Source: Gambelia wislizenii
Lineage: Eukaryota; Chordata; Lepidosauria; Squamata; Crotaphytidae
Direction: 5' to 3'
Length of the DNA stretch: 64,000 nt
Assembly: GCA_030847615.1 (NCBI GenBank)
Contig: JAUMIR010000005.1
Coordinates: forward strand, 246,488,645-246,552,644
This document shows, one piece after another, positions 29,901 through 42,479 of the stretch. Every line of letters begins with the position of its first letter. Within the stretch, counting starts at the first letter, position 1. Position numbers and translations under genes: made by a program. The notes below the pieces were generated by a model that was given only the letters and a program-made list of their open reading frames with translations, had not been told where the DNA came from and did no database searches.

Positions 29901-30900
29901 GGGATAAAGGATTTGGATGAAGACCAGTAAAGTACGGTAAGCTAATTGCTGCCACCGTAAGGATTTAGTAAATGATTTGTGACTGCCTGATGCACCAGCA
30001 TTATTAAAACTGTGTGTATGTGTGCATACTTGGTTAATTCCCTGGCAGGAGACCACTAATTCTGCAAAAATAGGTTATAAGAATGTCTCTTTTTTTTCTC
30101 CTTTTCTTTTTTTAGCTGTCATGATTAAAGGGGCTCAGGAGCAGATGTTGTATAGCTATGGAAGAGTTAAAGGCAAAAGTAGGACTAAAAAGGAGAAAGC
30201 CTGAAAATCAAACCTGAAAAATTAAGCTGCTTCTTGATACAAATGAGGTCCAGCTGCTGTTGGGAATCTCCTCCCAGTTAATCAAACTAGTGAAGAGGTG
30301 AATGCCTCTTTTCGGCCACTTCTAAAAATGCCAGGAAAATATTTTATAATGGGTAGAATCATCTTTGGCCACGTGCCCTGATTCACTCAAGAAAATACCT
30401 GAAGAGGGATGCTCACTGGCTATTTGGGTTCCAGTGGAAGCCCTATCATTGGGTTAAAATAGGAACTTGGCCAATATTAACTGTGGCTTGGTGAACAGCA
30501 GGAACAATGTGGAAGAGCTCCATCACTCACTTAACCTGGGCTGGGTTTGATATAGAAAAGAGGGCAGGAGAAAAGAGGAACAGAGTCAAGTCCCCAGGGT
30601 GGCAATGGGTTTTCCAGGGCAGGGGCCAAAAATATATATACAGAAGTGGGAGTTACACACCCTGGTGGTAAGATATGATCACTGAGCAAGTTACAGATCA
30701 TGGAAACCTTAAGACCTGTAGCTTCCAGAATTCTCTGGCCATGGTGGCCAGGCTGGTTTAAGAATTCTGAAAGTGGCAGGAACTTCCCCAAGCTCTGGTC
30801 TCTGGCCTACAACTGGGTCCCACTTGGGAAAAAAGGTGGCATACAAATGAAATAAATAAAGGAAGGAAGAGACAATTGCTGTCTACTCAAAGTGCCTGGG
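26978..30900. other. Long unassigned intergenic stretch
   Basis: No conserved coding frame or complete repeat recognised. It contains a simple AAAT/AGAT repeat at 28084-28136 and SINE-tail-like AATAAATAAAGGAAGG at 30855-30870. Parts may be remnants of the LTR retrotransposon at 25465, but I could not show this. The 3' untranslated region of TMEM121B must begin just below 31079. Confidence 0.35.
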
Positions 30901-30989
30901 CTGAAGGGTTGGGGCCAAACCGGCCATCAGGGGAGAATGCAAAAGGGCTGGGAAAGAGCCAGGGGGGTTCTGGGCATCGAAACTCGCTT

Positions 30990-33190
<2,201 letters not shown>

Positions 33191-33261
33191 GCGAATGAGT
33201 CACTTTGTCAGAGGATGGGGGGGGGGATGCCGTGGTTGCCTCGGGAGGAAAGTTCATGCCT

Positions 33262-33345
33262 TACGGCGTTTCCTTTATTTATTTATTTATTTATACCCCG
33301 CTTTTCAGCTACAAAGGCTCTCAAAGCAGCTTACAAATTTTCCTT
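33262..33345 (-). repeat. LINE/SINE 3' tail
   Basis: A (TTTA)n run is followed by TACCCCGCTTTTCAGCTACA and CAAAGCAGCTTACAAAT. On the minus strand this is the usual reptile tail ending GGGGTATAAATAAATAAA. Confidence 0.5.
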
Positions 33346-33368
33346 GGTTTTTGGGGGCGCTGTGAGGC

Positions 33369-33790
33369 CTGGAATAGTTTCTTTCTGACGTTTCACCTGC
33401 ATCTGCGGCTGGCATCCTCAGAGAATGGTTGGGTAGGGGTGTGTGTGGAGTTTATATATTATGAACCCCTGTTGGGGAGTATATGTAAATTTGTGTAATT
33501 GAATGGTTAGTTTCTGGGTGGAGATATGCAAGGAGGATTAGTGTCTGTTTGGCTAATGGTTGGTTGATGGGCCATTATCTGCTGGGAATCCCCCTGTCCC
33601 TGGGTGGAATTCTTTTGTAAGTGTTGAGTTTTGATTCTATTGTTTTTCCAAACTTTGAGGGCTTCTTCTTTCCTGTTGAAGTTGTTCACAATATATAAAC
33701 TCCACACACATACCTACCCAACCATTCTGAGGATGCCAGCCGCAGATGCAGAATTAACGTCAGAAAGAAACTCTTCCAGCTGGAAAAAAA
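33369..33790 (-). mobile_element. Penelope-like element 3' end with inverted arms
   Basis: About 90 bp at 33375-33466 (CTTTCTGACGTTTCACCTGC, TGCGGCTGGCATCCTCAGAG) recur inverted at 33688-33775. Between them the minus strand encodes NNFNRKEEALKVWK. This resembles the tail that follows the endonuclease of Penelope-like elements. Family assignment is from memory and tentative. Confidence 0.45.
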
Positions 33791-33799
33791 ACCAAGGAA

Positions 33800-34040
33800 A
33801 ATCTATGGATGTCGGCTGTGAAAGCCTTCAACTTCACACAGCTTACAAATCGTTAAGCAATAGCACTTTACACCGCATTAAGCAGTTTCCAATTGCCCCC
33901 ATAAGCTGGGTACTCATTTTACTGACCTAGGGAAAGATGGAAGGCTGAGTCAACCTTGGAGCCCTCTAAGATACAACTCACAACATTGTGGCTGCAGTAC
34001 TGGCATTTAAACACTGCGCTTAAGGATGCAAACCATGGCC
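33800..34040 (-). repeat. Diverged LINE-tail-type repeat
   Basis: Contains GCTGGGTACTCATTTTACTG then GATGGAAGGCTGAGTCAACC and CATTTAAACACTGCGC, a widespread reptile/bird repeat block. Highly diverged. Confidence 0.45.
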
Positions 34041-34387
34041 TCCACATCCTGAAGTGGGTCCCCTACCTACTGCTAAGGTTAAGGGCAGCAAGGCACTCTA
34101 CAAGACTGAGGATAAAGATTAAAATAAGTCAGTTTAAAGGATGACACCAAAGTAATATTTATATTTATTTTAAAAATGGCAAATGGATTTACACAATAAA
34201 AACTTACAATAATATCATGCTAGGCCCCCCTCCTAATCCTGGGCCCACAGGCTAGAGCCCTGTCAGCCCCACCCCCTTGTGCAAACTCAAAATCCCTTAG
34301 GAATGTTTTTGGGGATTAGGAATTTTTTATTGGAATAAGACCATTCTACTGAAAAATACACCAGGGCTAGTTATTCTCTCTCAACAA

Positions 34388-34590
34388 CCAGTGTGGTGTA
34401 GTGTTTTGAGTGTTGAACGGGATTCCAGCAGACGCAGGTTCAAATCCCAGCTCAGCCATGGAAAGCCAACTTGGGCACGTCACTTCAGAGGAAGGCAAGG
34501 GTAATACCCCTCCCAACAAATCCTGCCAGGAAAACCAAGTCATAGGTTAACCTTAGGGTCAACTTGAAGGCACAGAACTACAGCATCTTC
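34388..34590 (+). repeat. tRNA-derived SINE (Sauria type)
   Basis: GGTGTAGTGTTTTGAGTGTT with the B-box-like GGTTCAAATCCC, body ACTTCAGAGGAAGGCAAGGG, and tail CTTAGGGTCAACTTGAAGGC then ACAGAACTACA. The tail is shortened relative to the copy at 15807. Confidence 0.7.
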
Positions 34591-35144
34591 TCCCCCCCCC
34601 CTTCCAGCAACATTCTCTTAATTAAATCACAAGTCATAATAGATTAAAGGGGCTTTTTTTATATCTGAAAGAGTGCCACTAGTTCTTTACTTATTTCTTT
34701 GCAAAACCTTATTTTTTATCTCATCCCATTATTGTAAAAAGGTCAGACATGCCAACAGACACAGAGATTCTAAGCACAATATCAAAAGAACAGCTCACTG
34801 CAAATGCCAACTATGAAACAGCCAAGGAACTGGCTCCCGGGGGGGAAAATCATAACATATTTAAAATCTAATTAAAACATAAGGCTGTTCTGTGCTTTTA
34901 AGGATAAAGGAACATGAGACCTGACAGATATCCCTCAGCAGGCAATTTCAGCGACATTTGGGGGGGTTACCAAAGATAATCTAATGAAGAGTACTGGGTG
35001 CAAAGATGCATATTTTATTACATTTATGTCCCAGCTGTCTTGCATGATGGAACATGGAGTATTTATTCATCACCTGATTCCCACCTTTCCTCTGCTGAGT
35101 TCAAGGCAACATGCATGGGTCTCTCCTTCCTTGTGTTATTCTCA

Positions 35145-35520
35145 TTTTGTTGTGGTTAACCACCATCAAGTCTACTTCAATTTATGGCAACACTATGAAT
35201 GAGAGACCTCCCAAGTCAATCTATCATCAACAGCCCTGTTCAGGTCTTGCAGACTCAGGGCTGTGGCTTCTTTGATTGAGTCTATGCATCTGGATGGCGT
35301 CCTCTCTCTTTTCCTGCTGCCTTCTTCCTTGCCAAGCATTATCATCTTTTCTAGTGAGTCATGTCTTCTCATATAGTCAAAGTATGACTGCCTCAGTTTA
35401 TTAGTCATCGTGGCTTCATGGGAGAGTTCAGACTTGATTTGCTGTAAGATACACTGATTTATCTTTTTAGCAATCCATGGTATCCACAGAACTCTTCTCT
35501 AGCACATTTCAAATGAGCTG
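35145..35520 (-). mobile_element. BovB/RTE LINE, C-terminal fragment
   Basis: The minus strand encodes DSLEKMIMLGKEEGSRKRER then CIDSIKEATALSLQDLNRAV and DDRLTW. This is the C-terminal signature of BovB-type RTE LINEs (Leu-Gly-Lys-x-Glu-Gly, basic run, Asp-x-Ile, Asp-Arg-x-x-Trp). A 3' tail follows at 35145-35200. BovB is abundant in squamates. Confidence 0.75.
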
Positions 35521-36455
35521 ACTTGGATCAATGACTTGGATGAGGGAATTAGGGGCATACTTATCAAATTTGCAGATGACACCAAATTAGGAGGAGTAGC
35601 TAATACCCTAGAGGACAGGATCAAAATTCAGAATGACCTGGATAGACTGGAGAGCTGGGCCAAAGCTAACAAAATGAAATTCAATATAGAGAAATGTAAA
35701 GTACTGCACTTAGGGCGGAAAAATGAAATGCATAGATATAGGATGGGAGAGACCGGGCTGAACAAGACTACGTGCGAAAGGGATCTAGGAGTCCTAGTAG
35801 ACCACAAGTTGAACATGAGTCAACAGTGTGATGCGGCAGCTAAAAAGGCCAATGCGATTTTGGGCTGTATCAATAGAAGTATAGTCTCTACATCAAGGGA
35901 AGTAATAGTGGTGCTCTATTCTGCCTTGGTCAGACCTCACTTAGAATACTGTCCAGTTCTGGGCACCACAATTCAAAAAGGATATTGACAAAATGGAGCA
36001 TGTCCAGAGAAGGGCGACTAAAATGGTGAAAGGTCTGGAAACGATGCCTTATGAGGAGAGACTTAGGGAGCTGGGTATGTTTAGCCAGGAAAAAAGACGG
36101 TTAAGAGGCGATATGATAGCCCTGTTTAAGTATTTGAAGGGATGTCACGCTGAGGATGGAGCAGGCTTGTTTTCTGCTGCTCCAGAGACTGGAACACTGG
36201 ATGCAATGGATGCAAGCTCCAGGAACAGAGATTCCACCTCAACATGAGGAGGAACTTTTTGACAGTAAGAGCTGTTCGGCAGTGGAACACACTCCCTCGG
36301 AGCGTGGTGGGGTCTCCTTCCTTGGAGGTCTTTAAACTGGGTGGATTGCCATCTGTCGGGGATGCTTTGATTGTGATTTCCTGCGTGGCAGGGTGTTGGA
36401 CTGGATGGCCCTCGTGGTCTCTTCCAACTCTGCAATTCTATGATTCTATGACTTT
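35521..36455 (+). mobile_element. CR1 LINE, RT C-terminal part and 3' end
   Basis: Encodes LIKFADDTKLGG (RT catalytic block) and RDLGVLVDHKLNMSQQCD, then LHLEYC-like sequence with frame changes near 35985 and 36245. It ends with the CR1 hallmark tail ATTCTATGATTCTATGA. It is 5'-truncated, as usual for CR1. Confidence 0.9.
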
Positions 36456-36771
36456 CTTCTTACCAGCTTTCACTGTCCAGCTTTCACAACCATAATATGA
36501 TGGTGTGGACATTCCTGACTGGTATTCAGTGATATTCTCACTACAGTTCTTTATTTCTTTATAATTTATTTATGTGAGATAAACTAAGCTGAGCATGTTT
36601 CAAGGCAGCTCACATTCAGGCAGTAACCAAACCTAGAGATTAGTTTCAGTAGGGATGCTGAATCAAACAGAAGCACCCAACGTCTGGCCTTCCAGGTGCT
36701 GTTGAGCTGCAACTCCCATCACCAGAGCCAATGATGAGAGGTTACAGAAGTTACAGTCCAGCAATCTGATA

Positions 36772-37235
36772 GAATCATAGAGTAGGACGAGACCACAAGG
36801 GCCATCTAGTCCAACCCCTGCCCTGTAGGAATACACAATCAAAGCACTCCCAACAGATGGCCATCCAGCCTCTGTTTTAAAACATCCAAAGAAGGAGACT
36901 CCACCACACTCTGAGGCAGCGCATTCCAAACAGCTCTTAACTGTTAGGAGGTTCTTCCTAATGTTTAGGAGCAATCTCTTTTCCTGTAGTTTGAGTCCAT
37001 TGCTCTGTGTTCCAGTCTCTGGAGCAGCAGAAAACAAGCTTGCCCCATCCTCAGTATGACATCTCTTCAAATAGTTAAACATGGCTATCATGTCGCCTCT
37101 TAAACGTTTCTTCTCCAAGCTAAAAACATACCCAGCTCCCTAAGCTGTTCCTCATAGGGCATGGCTTCCAGAACTTTTACCATTTTGGTCACCCTCTTTT
37201 GGACACGTTCCAGCTTGTCACATCTCTGGAAGGTT
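36772..37235 (-). mobile_element. CR1 LINE 3' fragment
   Basis: Starts ATAGAATCATAGAG (reverse of the CR1 tail) and carries GGGCCATCTAGTCCAACCCC and TCTGTTTTAAAACATCCAAA. Minus-strand reading shows AMFNYLKRCHTEDGASLF-like residues. Palindromic family B debris (CTGCAACTCCCATCACCAGA) lies just before it. Confidence 0.85.
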
Positions 37236-37861
37236 TAAAGCTGCCCATCCCCCTGCTTTAGAACATATCCTAGCAGGAGTCCTTTTTGTGGCAAGCATAC
37301 TTCTTGTCTGACCGTGCTGCAAGAACACAGAAGACAGCTGGTTCTTCCTGTTCCCTGATAGTCTGTCAGCATCTCTAAATGGGTCATGGGAGCCACTAGA
37401 TCACAACTTCTTGGGTCTTCTCCAATGAAAAGGCATGGCCTCTACTGTGTTTGTTGGGTGGCGGGTTCCCTTCCCTTAGCAGCATGAGTTAGCTTTAGAG
37501 CTTAAAGTTAAATTGCACAATAGGCAGCATGTGGCACAGTTGTCCTGCAAGGGTAGGGATGGGGGTGGGGATTGCTTCATAATTAAGAATTCTGATACAC
37601 CAGTGAAATTTCCTGCAGTCCCCCAATTTCTAATACACTTATACTTGCTGTGTTTCCATTCCCCTGCGAACTTTTCCTACCCTTTTCTTTGGATGCCTAA
37701 AATGTATTTCTAAACAATCAACTGAAGTTTTAAGTTATTGCAATGCTAGAAATTTGAGGACTGAAGGAAAATCTCATGGGGGGGCAGAATTCTTATTGGT
37801 GGTCAGTGCCCACATCTTCCCCCCACATAGCTACGCCTTTATCATGCTTGACATTGGTAGA

Positions 37862-38095
37862 ACCTGATATATGTGTCTTCAAGTTGCCTGTTAACTTATG
37901 GCAACCCCATGGATTTCATAGGGTTTTCTTCGGCTAGGAATACTCTGGTGGTTTTGCCAGTTCTAATATAGCCTACAGCACCTGGTATTCATTGGCAGTC
38001 TACCATCCAAGTGCTAATCAGGACTGACCCTGCTTAGCTTCCAAGATCAGCTGGGATCTGGTAGCTTTAGGGTATTTAGGCCCAGATAAAACCTA
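37862..38095 (-). repeat. 5S-rRNA-derived SINE
   Basis: The minus strand reads a 5S-like head near 38060-37990 (GATCTTGGAAGCTAAGCAGG, GTCAG, TTAGCACTTGGATGG). The tail on the plus strand is CTTCAAGTTGCCTGTTAACT then TATGGCAACCCCATGG. Same family as 17680. Confidence 0.8.
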
Positions 38096-38407
38096 CTCCT
38101 TGCCATTTTAGTTTTCCATCTAGTAGAGTTTTGGGGATGCACTAGATGTTGTTCTAGACCTGCAGGCTGAAGTGGTATGTAGTTACAGCACCTGATGGAA
38201 GTGATTAAGCACCTTGACTCTTGAATACTGATACAAGTGCTTTAGGATTAGAGCAAGTTGACAGAATCCAAATTAAATGAAGGTGAAATGAGGGCATTGC
38301 TTCCCAATAAGAATCCTGTCCCCCAAAGGAATTTTTATTTAAGTCCTTAAATTTCTAGTATTGCAGGGAGGGAGATGTTGAAAATGGTTCACACCTAGAA
38401 CTCTTTT

Positions 38408-38575
38408 AGAATCATAGAGTTGGAAGAGACCACAAGGGCCATCTAGTCCAATCCCCTGCCATGTAGGAATACCCAATCAAAGTATTCATGACAGATAGCC
38501 GTCCAGCCTCTGTTTAAAAACATCCAAAGGAGGAGACTCCACCATACTCCCAGGCAGTGCATTCCACTGTGCAGT
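38408..38575 (-). mobile_element. CR1 LINE 3'-end fragment
   Basis: AGAATCATAGAGTTGGAAGA then GACCACAAGGGCCATCTAGT and AACATCCAAAGGAGGAGACT are the reverse complement of the CR1 3' end. Confidence 0.85.
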
Positions 38576-38579
38576 GAAG

Positions 38580-40400
38580 GCACGCAGCAACAAGAAGAAG
38601 CTGCCTTGTGCTCCATCAGTACAAAGCAAGGAGGAGTATAAGGGGACTAAGAGCGAGAACCAGAAATTCAGACAGACCAGAAACTAAGGCAAGAGGACAC
38701 TGGAGGACTGGAGGAACATTGAGATGAAGAAAGGAGGTGAGCTGTAGTGAGCTGTGAGAATGAGGGGAAACTCTGCCTGACAATGGGAAGATCTGAGTCA
38801 GGGCCTTTTTAAAGTGTGGCTGGCTGGCAGCTGTTTGCTTGCTCAACTTCCTTTCCCCAATTTTTTGCCCTTCTTATCCATCTCTCCCCACTATCTTGCT
38901 CTTCATTCAGGTGCCTTAAAAAACCAACCCTCACGAATGTGGTAACAAGTAACAAAATACACTGCCAGGAAACCAAAGGTATCAGTAATGACAATTAGTT
39001 ATTTAAAGGCTGATGATCATTAGTTATTTCTGAGGGCTCTGCAGATGATTAATGTAACAAATTATTTTAAATTTAACTTTCCACGCTCTCCTTGAATACC
39101 TGTTGTTAGAGGAAGGCAGGAGAGAATAAATTCCTCACCACAGATACCCGGTTGGCATGATAGGACTAGAGGGGCCCTTTTCTCTGGTGTAGCAGTGCAC
39201 TTAATCCAATCTTAATTAAGAAGGTATTCTTTTACATCTGCTGTGTTTGAATTCCCATGATAACTTTGTCTGCCCCCTTGATTTGTACGCCTAAATTGTA
39301 TTTCTAAACACTCAGCTCAATTTTTTTAAGTTACTGCTATGCTAGTGATCTTGGGACTGAAGGAAACTTTCAGGGATAAAGGGACAGAATTCTTATTAGA
39401 AGGGTCATTCCTCTATAGCCAAACCTATTATTATTTGCTCCAGGATGTTGGAATTATTTTATTGTTGGTATTTGCACCTTCAGAGTAAATCTGGAACGGG
39501 GAGGTAGGAGAAATGAGATTCAAGGTATAGGTAAAATGTAAAATAACAGCCCAGGTTTAAAATGAGCCAGACTCATTTTATGTGTAAACATCTATCAAGC
39601 CTCTTAATAATTCTTAAAGTAGGGGGCATAGGTTTACTTTGTTTCTAAAGCCCAGATTTCCTTTTTTTTTTTTTTTTTTTTTAAATACAAACTGTCTGGA
39701 GATTCTGAGGGTGCAGGAGAGCTTAAAATAAAACACAGGAGTTGAAAAGCCTTAATTATGTCTTGCATGAGCTGTCAAGAGTCAGCAGCTGCAGAAGGGG
39801 AAGACAAAAGGAGGATAAGTCAATTTTATGCATTTTTATTTTTTTTTAAAAGGGGAAATTGCTGTTTGAGTGGGGGAGGAATGACATATTAGAGATGGTA
39901 AGCAGCTCAAAAAGCCTGAATTAATCTGCCAAGATGCTGAAAATGGGGGATAATTTTAATTCAGCTGATTCTTTTTCACCTCAGTTGCTATAATGCATAT
40001 TACTCTGGTCTTCCACTTGCTGGTCTCCAGCCTCTTATTTCCTATTTTACATCTCACGGCTCATTTGGTCTACTCTGCATCTCATTTCAAAGTGTTGCCT
40101 CCTCTGACTTCTATCTGCTGCCCCCTTTCTTCAAAATACAGTGAGTACAGGATGAAGTCTTCGACCAAGTCAGATCATTAGTCAGTCAAAATCACTGTGA
40201 TTTACACATATTGCCTCTTGAGTTTCAGAAAGGAGCCTTTCCCACCCCTGTCCAGAGATAACCGGCACAGAACATGGGACTTTTTTGTCAGTGAGTTACA
40301 GCACTTTCTCATAAGAAAAGTGTCCACTTAAAAAGTTAGCTACAGTTATTTGCATACTCCAGTCCGTTTACTGCTCTTATCTCTATAGCAATTTCCCCAA
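38580..40400. other. Unassigned sequence with a poly-T run
   Basis: No gene or complete repeat recognised. It includes a 22-base T-run at 39661-39682. Confidence 0.35.
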
Positions 40401-40404
40401 TATA

Positions 40405-40515
40405 CACCCTACAGAACTTTTGACTACAAATCCCATCATGTGACCATTGCTATCAACGGTCTGGTAGGAATGGTTGGCCAAATTATCTGGAGGGCACCAG
40501 GTTGGAGAAGGCAGC
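40405..40515. mobile_element. Palindromic MITE, family B (fragment)
   Basis: CTACAAATCCCATCATGTGA in the left half and ATCTGGAGGGCACCAGGTTG in the right half match the inverted-half design of the family at 14838 and 55236. Confidence 0.4.
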
Positions 40516-40689
40516 TCTACAGTAATACCTCTCTTTTCTCTTTCCCAAACATATTTTAATACTCATTTTACAAGATTTCTCCTCAACATTATCTCAGTCT
40601 CTACTCTCCCTTTGTCCAAACAGTACTCATATTTTTGCCAATGATTTTTCATCTCTAATCCTGGGCATTCTTACTCATTTCTTCTCAAT

Positions 40690-41109
40690 AGTGTCAAGGT
40701 TGAGACGTACAATAATATTACCATTCTGTTTAGCTGTGGTCAGATCTCACCTGGAATACTGTGTCCAATTCTGGGTGCTATAGTTCAAGGATATTGACAA
40801 GTTTGAAGGTGTCCAGAGAAGGAAAACCAATATAATAAAACTTGTAGAAACCTAGCCCTATAAGAACAGCTTAGCAAGCTGGACATGTTTACCCTGGAGT
40901 GGAGTTGATATGATAGCCATCTCTAAATACCTAAAGAGATCTCTTGCAGAAGATGGAGCAAACTTTCTATAATAATAATAAAATTTTATTTATATCTCGC
41001 CCCTCTACGAAATGCAATTGGGGCAGCTTACAACAATTAAATTAAAATATACATCCAACTGCTGCTCCAGAGACTAGAACATGAATCAGTGGATTCAAAT
41101 TACAAAAAA

Positions 41110-41152
<43 letters not shown>

Positions 41153-41335
41153 TTCCATCTAAACATTGAGAACTGCTTGGCAGTAACAGCTATTCATTGG
41201 TAGTGGACCTTCCTTCTTTTGAGGTTTTTAAGCAGAGGTTGGACGGCCATCTCTCAAGAGTGCTTTAATTGTGTATTCCAGCATGGCAGGAAGTTGGACT
41301 AGATGGCCCTTGTGGTCCCTTCCAACTATGATTTT
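40690..41335 (+). mobile_element. CR1 LINE fragment with nested tail insertion
   Basis: GTCAGATCTCACCTGGAATA then CTGTGTCCAATTCTGGGTGC and GTTGGACTAGATGGCCCTTG are CR1 3' phrases in plus orientation. The copy is interrupted at about 40973-41057 by a minus-strand element tail (GCCCCTCTACGAAATGCAAT). A poly-A then (GA)n microsatellite lies at 41104-41150. Confidence 0.75.
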
Positions 41336-41392
41336 CCATCCTTCATATATATTTTTCACCCCACTTGCTATTGGGGATTGTTTTCCATCAGG

Positions 41393-41516
41393 TGTGGGAA
41401 TCATGTGGCCCTTCAGATGTTGTTGGACTGCAACACTATTATGCCTCTTCATTGGATATGATAGCTAAAGCTGCCAGAAATTGCAATCTGACACCAGGAA
41501 GGTTGCCTAATTCTCA
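41393..41516. mobile_element. Palindromic MITE, family B (fragment)
   Basis: GTGGGAATCATGTGGCCCTT then CAGATGTTGTTGGACTGCAA in the left half. The right half is degenerate, ending GGAAGGTTGCC. Confidence 0.4.
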
Positions 41517-42109
41517 CCCATTTGTAAGCCTGGCAGGCTGTTTTAAACCTGTTTTTCAACTGAAGCTACTAAATTTGTCACATTACAATAAGCAGAATCC
41601 TAATTCACAAAATAGTTGTGACATGTCCTCTTCTTTAGCCCAATACTGTTTTCATTATTTAACACCAGTATCCTTAGGTTTGTGCAGATAGACAAAGCTC
41701 GCATTCAACAACTAATTCATAAATCAGCTGAGCTCAGTAACATCTCTCCATTAAGAATTCCTTTAATTATAGATCCAACAGGATTACCTGGTTAAAAGAC
41801 ACATAAAAGAATTGTTTGGTGCGTACTGTTATTAAAGGCAACATTGTGAACGGGAAGCCAACTTTCTGCGCCACACAAACTTTTGTGGCACAGGAGTTTC
41901 ATTTGCTGACCATGATTTTGAAATACAGTATATGTTCTATGTACCAAATGATTGCTTGTGAAACACAATGAAGGGGTCTGGATTACGAGTAGGGATGTGG
42001 CCAGTCCTACTACCATTAGGCAGAGTAATGGTGTGTCCAGGAGGAAAGCAGCATTGAGATACTGGAGGATGAAAGTGTGTGTCACAAAGCTGCCTTGCAT
42101 CCTCTAAGC

Positions 42110-42473
42110 CAGTGGCTCTTAACCTTTTCTTTACCAGGGACCATCTTTAAATATCTTTTGTTGTTGCAGACCCCCAAGACTTAACTCAGGATTTAAAACA
42201 ACAAAAATAAAAACCTGATGATGATAACAATAATAATAATAATACAGTTACACCTGAGGCACTGAAGGGGGAAGGAAGACTTTATTCCTGCTTTTCTCCT
42301 AGTTGGGGTGACTGAACAGCAATGTGCAGGTCAAGCTGGCCAGCTAGCCAGCGCCCCGTCACGTGGCCACTCCACTTTGGGGAGGAGATGGACCAGGTGG
42401 CCTTCAAGGACCCCCTGTGATGACAACATTGCAGCCGCCTGGGGGTCCATGGACCACAGGTTAAGAACCACTG
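42110..42473 (-). mobile_element. hAT-like MITE, family C, with exact 8-bp target duplication
   Basis: Ends CAGTGGCTCTTAACCTTTTC and CACAGGTTAAGAACCACTG are inverted. They are flanked by CTCTAAGC at 42102-42109 and again at 42474-42481, a perfect 8-bp duplication typical of hAT transposons. The interior lacks a transposase. The copy is inverted relative to 17296 and 58954. Confidence 0.88.
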
Positions 42474-42479
42474 CTCTAA

